NCBI RefSeq assembly: GCF_013402795.1 | Contig: NZ_CP058595.1 | Span: 221,501-285,500 of the forward strand | Length of the DNA stretch: 64,000 bases | Reading direction: 5' to 3' | Origin: Costertonia aggregata | GTDB taxonomy: Bacteria; Bacteroidota; Bacteroidia; Flavobacteriales; Flavobacteriaceae | Shown: piece after piece, positions 17,468-25,890 of the stretch | Layout: the number at the start of each line of letters is the position of its first letter | How positions within the stretch are numbered: the first letter of the stretch is position 1 | Program-made: the position numbers and the translations under genes | The notes under the pieces: generated by a model | The model's database searches: none | What the model was told of the DNA's origin: nothing | Seen by the model: only the letters and a program-made list of their open reading frames with translations

Positions 17468-18232
17468 TTACTCTAACCATAACTTAAAATCTTTTACTCT
17501 TTCCCTACTTACTATGATTTCTTGCTCAGAAAATCGATTTAGCTTAATTTGAAGCCTTGAATTCGTGTAGGAAACGATATCTTTAATATGATTGATGTTC
17601 ACGTAAAATTTACGGCTGGTACGAAAAAACATTTTTGGCTCCAGCTCATTTTCCAAATTTTCCAAAGTAGTGTCCAACAGATAATTTCTACCGTCTAAAG
17701 TGGCCGCATAGGTTCCTTTATTTTCACTGTAAAAGCACTCTACCTCATCGGCGTTTATGATCTTGAGGTGCTGCCCTACCTTTGCGGTAAACCTTTTTTT
17801 GTATTCTCGCTCCAAAGGGTTTGTCAACAACTTTTTGATATCCTCAAAATCCAATGCCAATTTTTGTGATTTTGGTTCGGTTTGAAACCTTTCACGATAT
17901 TTTTTTACCGCACTTTCCAATTCTTCATCGTCAATTGGTTTTAACAAATAATCGATACTGTTCAACTTAAAGGCTTGTAGGGCATATTCGTCAAAGGCCG
18001 TGGTGAAAATAATGGCACTATGTACCTCTATGACGTCAAAAATTTCAAAGGAAAGTCCGTCTGAAAGCTGAATGTCCAAAAAAATCAAATCAGGATGTTC
18101 ATTTTTCTGAAACCAATCCACGGCTTCTTCAACCGAATGCAGCATTGTGGACACCTCTACATCAAGCTCATTCAACATTCTGTTCAATCTTCTGGCGGCT
18201 GGTTTTTCGTCTTCTATAATTATGGTTTTCAT
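17468..18232 (-). CDS. LytTR family response regulator
   Basis: 254 residues from the ATG at 18232. The longer frame to 18280 adds residues before the receiver domain and was rejected. The receiver domain has the acidic pair (IEDE), the phospho-acceptor Asp53 (FLDIQLSDG), TAFDEYALQAF and KPIDDEEL. The LytTR DNA-binding domain occupies about 155-254 (FYSENKGTYAATLDGRNYLLDTTLENLE, FFRTSRKFYVNINHIKDI). LytTR domains bind pairs of 9-bp direct repeats 12 bp apart. Five such sites are present in this window, two within this operon. It is the last gene of the TPR-kinase-2TM operon, and the kinase at 19709..21052 is the obvious partner. Confidence 0.95.
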   Translation of the reverse strand: MKTIIIEDEKPAARRLNRMLNELDVEVSTMLHSVEEAVDWFQKNEHPDLIFLDIQLSDGLSFEIFDVIEVHSAIIFTTAFDEYALQAFKLNSIDYLLKPIDDEELESAVKKYRERFQTEPKSQKLALDFEDIKKLLTNPLEREYKKRFTAKVGQHLKIINADEVECFYSENKGTYAATLDGRNYLLDTTLENLENELEPKMFFRTSRKFYVNINHIKDIVSYTNSRLQIKLNRFSEQEIIVSRERVKDFKLWLE

Positions 18233-18299
18233 GCTTGGTTGGGTTTGTTTCTTTAATTCTATATCTAGTGGTATGTACAATGCTTAGCACATGTGAAAT

Positions 18300-18629
18300 T
18301 TAGAGTTGATTGTTTTTCATATGTTTCTGTATCTGACGTTCCTCCCAGTTGCTGTTAAAAAACGGAGTCCATTCAAATACTTTTATAGCATGAAGCAAAA
18401 GAAACAGTCCCCATATGATGGGTGTGCCGAATATATTCCAATTTAACCAGTGCACAAATCCAGTGTCTCCCAAAGCTTCTTCACTCAATATGGTTGTGGT
18501 TACCTGCTTCCTAAGAAAGAGTAATGCGATATTGACGACTATATATACGGCCAAATGATTATAAAAACCCCTTATTCTGGTTACCTTAAGTTTGGCCCGT
18601 TCATATTTTGTAGATCTTTTACTTTTCAT
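18300..18629 (-). CDS. 2TM domain-containing membrane protein (array member 4)
   Basis: 109 residues. The 2TM motif runs from the basic amphipathic helix (YERAKLKVTRIRGFYNHLAVYIVVN) through TM1, a longer loop (about residues 42-66), TM2 (TPIIWGLFLLLHAIKVF) and the signature end PFFNSNWEERQIQKHMKN. There is no signal peptide, and both ends should be cytoplasmic. It stops 68 bases before the LytTR start and begins 3 bases after the preceding 2TM gene. The role is unknown. The context says it belongs to the kinase/LytTR pathway. Confidence 0.88.
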   Translation of the reverse strand: MKSKRSTKYERAKLKVTRIRGFYNHLAVYIVVNIALLFLRKQVTTTILSEEALGDTGFVHWLNWNIFGTPIIWGLFLLLHAIKVFEWTPFFNSNWEERQIQKHMKNNQL

Positions 18630-18632
18630 TTG

Positions 18633-18974
18633 TTATCGGCTATACTTTTCTGATTCTTTTTTATCTTTCTCAATATACTTCTGTATTTGGCGCTTCTCCC
18701 AATCCTTACTAAAAAACGGACTGTAGTTATATACTTTAGCAGCATGAAAAGCGAGACCAATACCCCAAAAAATAGCGGTTGAAAAAGAGGCAAAACTAAA
18801 AAAAGCCTCCCCAAAACTTTCACCACCATTGATTCTGGCAATAACGGTAACGGTGGTGATGAAAATATTTACCAAAATATATACCAATAGGTGTATGTAA
18901 AACCCTTTTAGCTCATCAACGTGTTTTTTGGCACGCAACATTTTGTTCGTTCTGTTTGTCTCTTCTAGTTCCAT
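18633..18974 (-). CDS. 2TM domain-containing membrane protein (array member 3)
   Basis: 113 residues from the ATG at 18974 (MELEETNRTNKMLRAKKHV). The longer frame to 19028 overlaps deeply with the upstream gene and was rejected. The domain order is a basic helix ending in ELKGFYIHLLVYILVNIFIT (TM1), a loop, TM2 (FSTAIFWGIGLAFHAAKVY) and the signature end PFFSKDWEKRQIQKYIEKDKKE. Its start lies within the last 10 bases of the preceding 2TM gene, which implies coupled translation. Confidence 0.87.
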   Translation of the reverse strand: MELEETNRTNKMLRAKKHVDELKGFYIHLLVYILVNIFITTVTVIARINGGESFGEAFFSFASFSTAIFWGIGLAFHAAKVYNYSPFFSKDWEKRQIQKYIEKDKKESEKYSR

Positions 18975-19267
18975 CGTTCTTGTTTTTCGTCTTTTTTCAT
19001 AAACTCCTTGATTTTGCGCTCTTCCCAATCCTTGCCCATGAACGGGTTTAAACTAAAAAGCTTTATGGCCCTAAAAATCAAACCTATGCTTACCCCAAAA
19101 ACCACCCATAAAAACCATGGGTATTCCCATTCATTAAGGTAATAGTTAATACCACCCGTAATTCCTATGGCGATTAAACCAGAGGTTATTTTGCCATAAA
19201 ACTTTTTTAGGTCGGCCACCCTTTCTTTTGCCCTAAAGTATTTATTATTTTGATCTTTGTTCTCCAT
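18965..19267 (-). CDS. 2TM domain-containing membrane protein (array member 2)
   Basis: 100 residues: KYFRAKERVADLKKFYGKITSGL leading into TM1 (LIAIGITGGINYYL), then TM2 (WFLWVVFGVSIGLIFRAIKLF) and the end PFMGKDWEERKIKEFMKKDEK. It is the most diverged copy: TM1 lacks the Tyr/Val-Asn pattern of its sisters. It starts 17 bases after the first free 2TM gene and overlaps the next by 10 bases. The rapid divergence between copies suggests that they have specialised. Confidence 0.86.
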   Translation of the reverse strand: MENKDQNNKYFRAKERVADLKKFYGKITSGLIAIGITGGINYYLNEWEYPWFLWVVFGVSIGLIFRAIKLFSLNPFMGKDWEERKIKEFMKKDEKQERWN

Positions 19268-19284
19268 AATTTCTAGTTTTGGGG

Positions 19285-19566
19285 TTACGACTTTTGCATG
19301 AACTCTTTTATTTTACGCTCTTCCCAGGCCTTACCAAAGAAAGGGCTGTACCCATATGCACCAAAACCGTGCATGGCAAGTCCAAAACCCCAGCCCAGGG
19401 CGGGAAATATTACCCATGGAAAATTGGTTGTGACATAGTTTACTAGGGCCAAAATAGGTATTACGATGCAGTAAGCCAGTAGGTTCCCATAAAAGCCTTT
19501 TATGGCCTCTACTTTTTCTTTCGCTTTTTGATATTTTCTGTTGTTGCTTAAATCTTGAATTTCCAT
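19285..19566 (-). CDS. 2TM domain-containing membrane protein (array member 1, closest to the kinase's own 2TM domain)
   Basis: 93 residues and almost only the 2TM domain: KAKEKVEAIKGFYGNLLAYC, TM1 (IVIPILALVNYV), TM2 (IFPALGWGFGLAMHGFGAY) and the end PFFGKAWEERKIKEFMQ. Most positions are identical to the C-terminal 2TM domain of the histidine kinase (residues 363-443 there), so one came from the other by duplication. It is preceded by a 142-base gap with its own LytTR-like site (19649-19678), so it can be transcribed apart from the kinase. Confidence 0.88.
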   Translation of the reverse strand: MEIQDLSNNRKYQKAKEKVEAIKGFYGNLLAYCIVIPILALVNYVTTNFPWVIFPALGWGFGLAMHGFGAYGYSPFFGKAWEERKIKEFMQKS

Positions 19567-19607
19567 TTTATGCTTTTTTTATTAATCCTTTATTCTTTTT
19601 GATATAT

Positions 19608-19678
19608 CAAATTTCAATAAGAAAAGTCTTGATTTAAAAAATGAAATACTCAATTGTAATTTATCGTGGATGAATTGT
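19608..19678 (-). promoter_or_regulatory. LytTR-like site B and promoter for the free 2TM genes
   Basis: On the minus strand, ACAATTCAT (19678-19670), 12 bases, ACAATTGAG (19657-19649). A -7-like GAAATTTG begins 34 bases after the last repeat base (19615-19608), and the 2TM start codon is 41 bases further on. The arrangement is the same as at four other promoters in the window. A 14-bp palindrome (TTTGATATATCAAA, 19598-19611) overlaps the -7 region. Confidence 0.65.
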
Positions 19679-19708
19679 TATTTTGACCTCATTAAAAAAA
19701 ATGAAAGC

Positions 19709-21052
19709 TTAAAAATTCTCGTCCTCCATGTATTTTTTTATTGTTTTTTCCTCCCATTTTCTACCAAACAGGGGGTTGTACCCAAAGGCTTGTAACCCAT
19801 GCCCAAAAAGTCCAAAGCCCCAACCCAAAGCCGGAAAAATAGCCCAGGGAAAACTGGTTGTACGATAGTTGATATATGCCAATATGGGTATTACGATGCA
19901 ATACGACGTCAAATTGCCATAAAAACCCTTTATGGCCTCTACCCGTTCCTTTGCCTTTTCATAACGCTTATCCTCAATGTAAGATTCTTGCGTCTCCACT
20001 ACCGATACTCTTTTGAAAAGCATGGGCAAAAACACATTAAAGTGTGAGGCGGTCTTTTCTATCAGTACCTCTTTATTTGTCAAAATGCCATAACGCTGCT
20101 TAATATTTTGCAATCCCACGCCCGTACTCTTTTTTACGACTTGTTTCTCTTGTATGTTGTTGCTGATAACGAGCATATCATCAATTTCTTCAACCTTTAT
20201 TTGCAAAGGCTTCTTAGAGGTAACGATATTATGCTTCACTGCATTCTCCAACAACAATTGAAGGGATAAGGGAACAATTTTAGCATCAGGGTTTTTTGAA
20301 GCATCAGGAATATCAAAGACAATACTATCCTCAAAACGCATTTTTAAAAGTCGTACATATGTTCTTGCGAATTGCAGTTCTTCGTCTACCGATACCAAAT
20401 CCTTATTCTTCTGTTCCAATACGTATCTATATACTTTGGAAAGTGAGGTAGTGAATTTTTGTGCCTGGTACGGGTCTTCTTCGATGAGGCTCGTAAGCAC
20501 GTTTAGACTATTAAAGAGAAAATGGGGGTCTAATTGGTTTTTAAGCGCATCAAATTTTGCCGAAGCCGTACTAGCGATTACTTTTTGCTCTTTTACTTTA
20601 TTCTCTTGCCTATACCTGTAATACCAAATGGCATAAAAAATAAGGGATACCCCAAGAGCGATAATCATAGGTTGTACATAGGAACTCCATTTTTCATTGG
20701 ATAAAAATTGGATTATGGACCTATTATAAAACCCTACCAATATGATAAACCTAGAGACGAAGACACCTATGCATGAAACCACAATATTACCCGTTACGGC
20801 AATGGTCATTCGCCTTGATGTGTATATGTAATAGTTGTATTTTCTTACCAGGTAAAAGAACCAAAAAGCGTTGACCATATAAAGAATGACCGAGAATATC
20901 ATATTTTCATAATACTCTCGCCACATATCCCCGATGATATACTTATACGTAGTGCCGTTTTCGAAATAGTAATAGATTACAAATCCAAAGAAAATCAATG
21001 TACCCACCAAAACGGCCTTGATAATCTCCTTAAAAAATCTATTCTTGCCCAT
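19709..21052 (-). CDS. LytS/YehU-type sensor histidine kinase with a C-terminal 2TM domain
   Basis: 447 residues. Four membrane helices lie at about 10-30, 50-70, 82-106 and 126-145. A short coiled linker precedes the His_kinase domain (PF06580 type) with His177 in LDPHFLFNSLN, the N-box LLLENAVKHN (267-276) and the G-box GVGLQNIKQR. After the ATPase domain, residues 363-443 form a complete 2TM domain (KAKERVEAIKGFYGNL, two helices, PLFGRKWEEKTIKKYM). This fusion ties the free 2TM proteins downstream to kinase signalling. The start overlaps the stop of the TPR gene by one base. It should phosphorylate the LytTR regulator of the same operon. Confidence 0.94.
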   Translation of the reverse strand: MGKNRFFKEIIKAVLVGTLIFFGFVIYYYFENGTTYKYIIGDMWREYYENMIFSVILYMVNAFWFFYLVRKYNYYIYTSRRMTIAVTGNIVVSCIGVFVSRFIILVGFYNRSIIQFLSNEKWSSYVQPMIIALGVSLIFYAIWYYRYRQENKVKEQKVIASTASAKFDALKNQLDPHFLFNSLNVLTSLIEEDPYQAQKFTTSLSKVYRYVLEQKNKDLVSVDEELQFARTYVRLLKMRFEDSIVFDIPDASKNPDAKIVPLSLQLLLENAVKHNIVTSKKPLQIKVEEIDDMLVISNNIQEKQVVKKSTGVGLQNIKQRYGILTNKEVLIEKTASHFNVFLPMLFKRVSVVETQESYIEDKRYEKAKERVEAIKGFYGNLTSYCIVIPILAYINYRTTSFPWAIFPALGWGFGLFGHGLQAFGYNPLFGRKWEEKTIKKYMEDENF

Positions 21053-21672
21053 TAATTACAATTTTCAGCTATTTCTTTTGCCCTGTCCTCGCCCCAATTA
21101 GGGTGAAAATCAGACGCTGCTTTAAAGGTAGCAAAAAGTTCCAAGGAACGTTCCACATCCTTGCAATAGGGCGAGGTATCCTGACCAAAATATTTTGCAG
21201 AACCCATATCCCATTCCGCTTTGGAAAAAACAACACGGGGATTGTCCGGCGCCAGTTCCAACGCTTTTTGGTATAATGCGGCCACTTTTCCAGAGAGTGA
21301 CATGCCATATGTCGCGCCGTCAAAAGCTATCCATGCGGTATGTATCATGGCCTGTTGTACCAATATTTCGGGATTATTGGGCGATATGCCCTTAGCAACA
21401 TCCAAAAATTCCTGAGCCTTTGTTAACTGCTGAGTCAATTTTTCTTTGTCCTTTTCACCAAAAGATAATATAGTATTTATAGAGGACACATAATAATAGG
21501 GCAGCCAATTATCCATCTCGGCATTGGAAATACGCTCGAACATATTGGCAGCCTCTGCCAGATTGCCTTCCTGCCAAAAACCGAATGCTTTTTGCATACC
21601 CTTGGTGTATTGGTCTTGGGCCGAAATGCTAATGGTTGATAGAAAAAACACTACTAGCACTAAATTTTTCAT
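21052..21672 (-). CDS. Periplasmic TPR-like protein, first gene of the kinase operon
   Basis: 206 residues with a signal peptide (NLVLVVFFLSTISISAQ). The mature part has TPR-like helices (KAFGFWQEGNLAEAANMFERISN, KVAALYQKALELAPDNPRVVFSKAEWD). Cys residues near the C-terminus (SPYCKDVERS, AENCN) may form a disulfide. Located in the periplasm directly ahead of, and one base overlapping, the membrane kinase gene, it could sense or present the signal. That is inference from position. A LytTR-like site lies 69-98 bases upstream of the start. Confidence 0.82.
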   Translation of the reverse strand: MKNLVLVVFFLSTISISAQDQYTKGMQKAFGFWQEGNLAEAANMFERISNAEMDNWLPYYYVSSINTILSFGEKDKEKLTQQLTKAQEFLDVAKGISPNNPEILVQQAMIHTAWIAFDGATYGMSLSGKVAALYQKALELAPDNPRVVFSKAEWDMGSAKYFGQDTSPYCKDVERSLELFATFKAASDFHPNWGEDRAKEIAENCN

Positions 21673-21699
21673 TTTATATATTTTTAAGATTCAACAGTG

Positions 21700-21770
21700 T
21701 AAAATTGAAGTTTATGCATCTCTATTTGAAAAAAGAAATACCGAGTTGTTGATTTTGGCTACTGAATTGC
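21700..21770 (-). promoter_or_regulatory. LytTR-like site A and promoter of the TPR-kinase-2TM-LytTR operon
   Basis: On the minus strand, GCAATTCAG (21770-21762), 12 bases, ACAACTCGG (21749-21741). A -7-like CAATTTTA begins 34 bases later (21707-21700), 27 bases before the ATG at 21672. The repeat spacing (21 bp start to start) is that of AgrA/LytTR operators, which suggests autoregulation. Confidence 0.65.
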
Positions 21771-21784
21771 AGTAATTTTGTCCA

Positions 21785-23338
21785 ATGATCAGGAATATTC
21801 AACTTCGGTTATCATTAAAAGAAGAAGCTCAATCCGGAAGCCTAATAAAGAAGGTCGCCGAACACCTGGGGGTTTCAGAAACCGATTTTCACCTGAAAGT
21901 ACTTCGTAAATCTATCGACGCACGCAAGCCTACTATCTATTTTAGCTATAAGCTCAGTGTATATATCAATGAACCCATACCACCTAAAAGCACGTATACC
22001 TTTGATTATAAAGATGTTTCCAGTGCAAAACCCGTGCACATCATAGGTTTTGGTCCGGCAGGCATGTGGGCGGCATTACGCTGTTTGGAACTAGGGTATA
22101 GACCCATTGTTCTGGAACGTGGTAAAAATGTACAGCAAAGACGTCGAGACCTAAAGGCCATAAACCAAGACCATATCGTAAACGAAGATTCCAATTATTG
22201 CTTTGGCGAAGGCGGTGCGGGAACCTATTCAGACGGAAAACTATATACACGTAGTCTAAAAAGAGGTGATGTACGACGAGTGTTTGAAAGTTTGGTACAT
22301 CACGGGGCGACGGAACAGATTTTGGTAGACGCACATCCACACATAGGGACGAACAAACTACCCAAAATCGTTCAAAATATTCGGGAAACGATCATAAAGT
22401 TTGGTGGCGAGATTCATTTTAACACCAAAGTGACGGATTTTGTCATAGAAAACAATCGGTTAAAATCCATTATTTTGAACCATTCGAACGAAATATCGGT
22501 AAAACGGGTTATTCTTGCAACCGGACATTCAGCCAGAGATATTTTTTATCTATTGGACAAAAAGAACATTCATATAAAGGCCAAATCTTTCGCCATGGGG
22601 GTACGGGTCGAGCATCCGCAGCACATAATAGATTCCATTCAATACCATTGCAAGGGCGAGCGTAACGAATTGCTTCCTGCGGCAGCCTACAGCCTGGTGC
22701 ATCAAGTAAAAGGCAGGGGTGTCTATTCGTTTTGTATGTGTCCCGGCGGATTTATCGTTCCCGCTGCAACCGCTCCCGGCGAGGTAGTCGTAAACGGCAT
22801 GTCGCCTTCCAAACGAAACAATCTATATGCGAATTCAGGTATCGTGGTAGAGATAAACGTGGAGAGCGATATTTCAAAATATGAAAAGTTTGGAGCGCTG
22901 AAAGGGTTGGAATATCAAAAATACTTGGAACGATTGGCCTTTACCTCCGGTGGGCGTAGCCAAACGGCCCCCTCACAACGATTGACAGATTTTGTGGAAG
23001 GAAAACTATCGACCAATCTCAATACTACCTCTTACCAGCCTGGACTCAATGCCGCCCCCTTACACTCTTTATTACCAAAATCAATAGGTAGCCGACTACG
23101 ACAGGGGTTTGCTGAATTCGGTAAAAAAATGAACGGTTATTATACTTCTGAAGCCAATATTGTAGGGGTTGAATCAAGAACCTCATCACCGGTCACCATT
23201 CCCAGAAATAAGCAATTGGAACACCCACAAATCAAGGGTCTTTTTCCATGTGGCGAGGGTGGTGGTTATGCAGGTGGCATCGTTTCTGCCGCGATGGATG
23301 GCGAGCGGTGTGCCGAGGCTGCGGCCCATGGTTTATAA
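21785..23338 (+). CDS. FAD-dependent oxidoreductase of the COG2509 type
   Basis: 517 residues. An N-terminal ferredoxin-like segment (1-80) is followed by a dinucleotide-binding motif (IIGFGPAGMWAALRCLELGYRPIVLERG) and CFGEGGAGTYSDGKLYTR, a marker of this uncharacterised FAD dehydrogenase family. Other family segments are RVILATGHSARDIF, AMGVRVEHPQ, GVYSFCMCPGGFIVPA and the C-terminal FAD motif GLFPCGEGGGYAGGIVSAAMDG. The length and order of motifs match the family. There is no signal, so it is cytoplasmic. The substrate is unknown. It is divergent from the kinase operon and convergent with the next gene, with only 2 bases between stops. Confidence 0.88.
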   Translation: MIRNIQLRLSLKEEAQSGSLIKKVAEHLGVSETDFHLKVLRKSIDARKPTIYFSYKLSVYINEPIPPKSTYTFDYKDVSSAKPVHIIGFGPAGMWAALRCLELGYRPIVLERGKNVQQRRRDLKAINQDHIVNEDSNYCFGEGGAGTYSDGKLYTRSLKRGDVRRVFESLVHHGATEQILVDAHPHIGTNKLPKIVQNIRETIIKFGGEIHFNTKVTDFVIENNRLKSIILNHSNEISVKRVILATGHSARDIFYLLDKKNIHIKAKSFAMGVRVEHPQHIIDSIQYHCKGERNELLPAAAYSLVHQVKGRGVYSFCMCPGGFIVPAATAPGEVVVNGMSPSKRNNLYANSGIVVEINVESDISKYEKFGALKGLEYQKYLERLAFTSGGRSQTAPSQRLTDFVEGKLSTNLNTTSYQPGLNAAPLHSLLPKSIGSRLRQGFAEFGKKMNGYYTSEANIVGVESRTSSPVTIPRNKQLEHPQIKGLFPCGEGGGYAGGIVSAAMDGERCAEAAAHGL

Positions 23339-23340
23339 AC

Positions 23341-25890
23341 TTACTCTTTTTTTACTCTATAGGTAATCCTCCTATTGGTGATAACGCTACCTACTGCTAC
23401 GGTCAACGAGGCATTATCAGAGGCAACGGCCGTACACGATGAAGATGAATTGGACACCAAGACACGATACATAAATCCGTTTTTGGAAATATCAACAGCA
23501 GTATCACTCAACGTAAGGGTACTGGTTTGTGCTCCGGAATAATCGGCACCATCTGTAATATCGGTAAATGTTGCGCCACTATTTGTGCTGACCTGCCATT
23601 GCCATATATCAACATTATCAGCCACAACTGAAAAACTTATGCTCGTGCCTGCTATGGTCGATACGTTTGAAGGTTGGGTGGTGACCAAAAAATCGGAAAC
23701 GATAATGCTTTGGGTAACATCAGTACTGTTCCCGGCCAAGTCGCTGATACGATACGTTCTTGTTATGGTCTCAGGATTGGAACCTCCATCAGAAATGTCA
23801 CCAATATGCATAACCGTTAACTGGCCCGAGCAGTTATCAGCTTCATCATCTACCACGGTGACGTCAGGTAAAGGTATATCATCAGAACAAAATACATTCA
23901 TGTTTGGTGGGTTTGATGCTGTTGGATCGGTACTATCGTTTACGGTTATGGTTTTGGTAAAAGGTACACTTGTATTGCCACTGCTATCGATAGCCTGATA
24001 GGTAATTACCCTAACGTAATCATTCTGGGAATTAAAGGTTGTTATTACATCGCTAATTTGGGTCACTGTTACTGCTCCGCAATCGTCAGTAGCCACTGGC
24101 GGGGTAAATGTTACGGCACCACAAAGGATAGATATACCATCGGAACTTGGATTGAAACCAAAATTTACCCCTGACCATTGTATATTTCCCCCAGGTATTC
24201 CCCCAAAAGCAGGGATAGAGCTTGTTCCCGTTAAAATCAAATCAAAAGTACCGTCACCATTATCGATTTCCGAATAATCAAATGCTGATTGATTTGACAA
24301 CTGTGTTGGATCTAATTGATAATCGGCATTAGTTATCTGTACTTCCCAAGAATCAACTACCGAACCTGTATTGTTTTGTAGTCCAAACCCCCAAGAATAC
24401 TGCTGTTCGTTAAAATATGTTGTCCGCAGGTCGCTGCATGCGCTTAATCCGGGCACATCTGTGGCACACTCGTAAGTTTCATCCAAGGCTCCGGTAGCCG
24501 TTACCCAAGTAGGCCCTGTGTTATCGATTGTTATACTGGTGGTGGCCGTTAGGTTCAAAATCGGATCTCCTGTCATTCCCCCGTATTCCACTACGTACCC
24601 CTGTGATGCATAGGCACCACCCCCACCTGTATTGGGCAAATCGTTCCATGACCCCTGTATACCTACACTGTTGTCGGTAATATGGGCATAATCTTCTCCT
24701 CCGCAACAGTTGTTCGGTTCATTGTTATTCCAAAAATCATAGGTTATTGTAGTTCCACCAACACCTCCATTCCAAAACAGTGTTCCAGCTTCTGGTCCAG
24801 TGACCCATCGCCATTCGCCTTCTACGGCTACATCATTGGCACCTATCCAACCAACACCTTGGGCTTGAGAGCCCGAAAAATCGGCCTCTTGTTGCGATGT
24901 TAGGGTTACCAAATACCCTTGCAATCCAAAATAGGTTCTATTGCTTGCGGCTGCTTCAGCATCTGTCCAAGTGATACCGGGGTCTGACACAAACTCGTAA
25001 TAGTGTTGTGTACTGGGCAGGAAATTCGCCTCGCCCACAGTAATGGAAAATTGGCGTGTTCCAGATGGGTTTGTAGAGCTCGAAGAAAATTCAGTTGCCA
25101 GTATAGCAGTCTCAAATTCGCTATATGCAGCTGGTCCCAGTAGCGTTATCTCTCCCTGAGTTGCATCCCATGATGCCGTGATATTAGGGTGGCTGCCCGT
25201 CAAGGTCAGTAAATCCTCTCCGTTTACATAACCATTGGAAATTTGGATATATACCGCAGTAGTTGTTGTATCGTCGGGATCGGTAATATTGATAGATTCT
25301 GCGACAGGTACCGAACCGCCAGGACAATAGGTTTGACTACCAGAACCGGCGACAACAGGTGGTTGGTTTGGAAGTTGCGCAGTGAAAAGTAGGTTATCAA
25401 TATAAATACGTTCTTGATTTACGTCCCAATTCCCATCAGTAGCAATGAATCGTATGGCAGAATTTGCACTAATTTCGTTAGGGTTCAAATTGTACGAAAA
25501 ACTCCCGGTACCGGACAGTACCCCAACGCTAACGAAGTTGCTACCATTGTACATTTGTACCGTAATGGTCTCATCACCGTTTGTTCTTTCATAATCCAAG
25601 GTAAGCGTTGCGGTCGCATAGGCAGATAAGTCCAAGTTTCTCGTAATGTACCTTCCGTCCATATTGGTAAAGCGAAGCCTACGATTGGTACCATTGTTAT
25701 CAATGCGTATTCGGCCATTTGTCGCATTAGTATTTTCTCCAGTCTCTACCCACCCCCCCAAAAAATTTTCAGATCCATCATTGTTGGTGTAGCTACGCAC
25801 GTTGAAATCATCGGCAAAAGTGTCTTGACCCATGCAAACATTACACAACATCAAAATAAAAAAAGTAAAAAGAGATAAGTGTATCCGCAT
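23341..25890 (-). CDS. Large secreted modular protein with C-type-lectin-like, HYR-like and Ig-like domains
   Basis: 849 residues, signal peptide 1-21. Modules by eye: an N-terminal beta-sandwich (about 25-172); a cadherin-like stretch (175-290); a C-type-lectin-like domain (295-436, with WTDAEAAASNRTYFGLQGYLVTL, GWIGAND, EGEWRWVTG and NNNEPNN); a HYR-like unit interrupted at about 490-590 by a segment resembling a cellulose-binding CBM2 fold (YSWGFGLQNNTGSVVDSWEVQI); HYR-like units (600-735); and an Ig-like unit (737-832). The tail is basic (ITNRRITYRVKK), with no type A or type B T9SS sorting domain that I recognise. It may bind polysaccharide or act as an adhesin. Ligand unknown. Confidence 0.8.
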   Translation of the reverse strand: MRIHLSLFTFFILMLCNVCMGQDTFADDFNVRSYTNNDGSENFLGGWVETGENTNATNGRIRIDNNGTNRRLRFTNMDGRYITRNLDLSAYATATLTLDYERTNGDETITVQMYNGSNFVSVGVLSGTGSFSYNLNPNEISANSAIRFIATDGNWDVNQERIYIDNLLFTAQLPNQPPVVAGSGSQTYCPGGSVPVAESINITDPDDTTTTAVYIQISNGYVNGEDLLTLTGSHPNITASWDATQGEITLLGPAAYSEFETAILATEFSSSSTNPSGTRQFSITVGEANFLPSTQHYYEFVSDPGITWTDAEAAASNRTYFGLQGYLVTLTSQQEADFSGSQAQGVGWIGANDVAVEGEWRWVTGPEAGTLFWNGGVGGTTITYDFWNNNEPNNCCGGEDYAHITDNSVGIQGSWNDLPNTGGGGAYASQGYVVEYGGMTGDPILNLTATTSITIDNTGPTWVTATGALDETYECATDVPGLSACSDLRTTYFNEQQYSWGFGLQNNTGSVVDSWEVQITNADYQLDPTQLSNQSAFDYSEIDNGDGTFDLILTGTSSIPAFGGIPGGNIQWSGVNFGFNPSSDGISILCGAVTFTPPVATDDCGAVTVTQISDVITTFNSQNDYVRVITYQAIDSSGNTSVPFTKTITVNDSTDPTASNPPNMNVFCSDDIPLPDVTVVDDEADNCSGQLTVMHIGDISDGGSNPETITRTYRISDLAGNSTDVTQSIIVSDFLVTTQPSNVSTIAGTSISFSVVADNVDIWQWQVSTNSGATFTDITDGADYSGAQTSTLTLSDTAVDISKNGFMYRVLVSNSSSSCTAVASDNASLTVAVGSVITNRRITYRVKKE

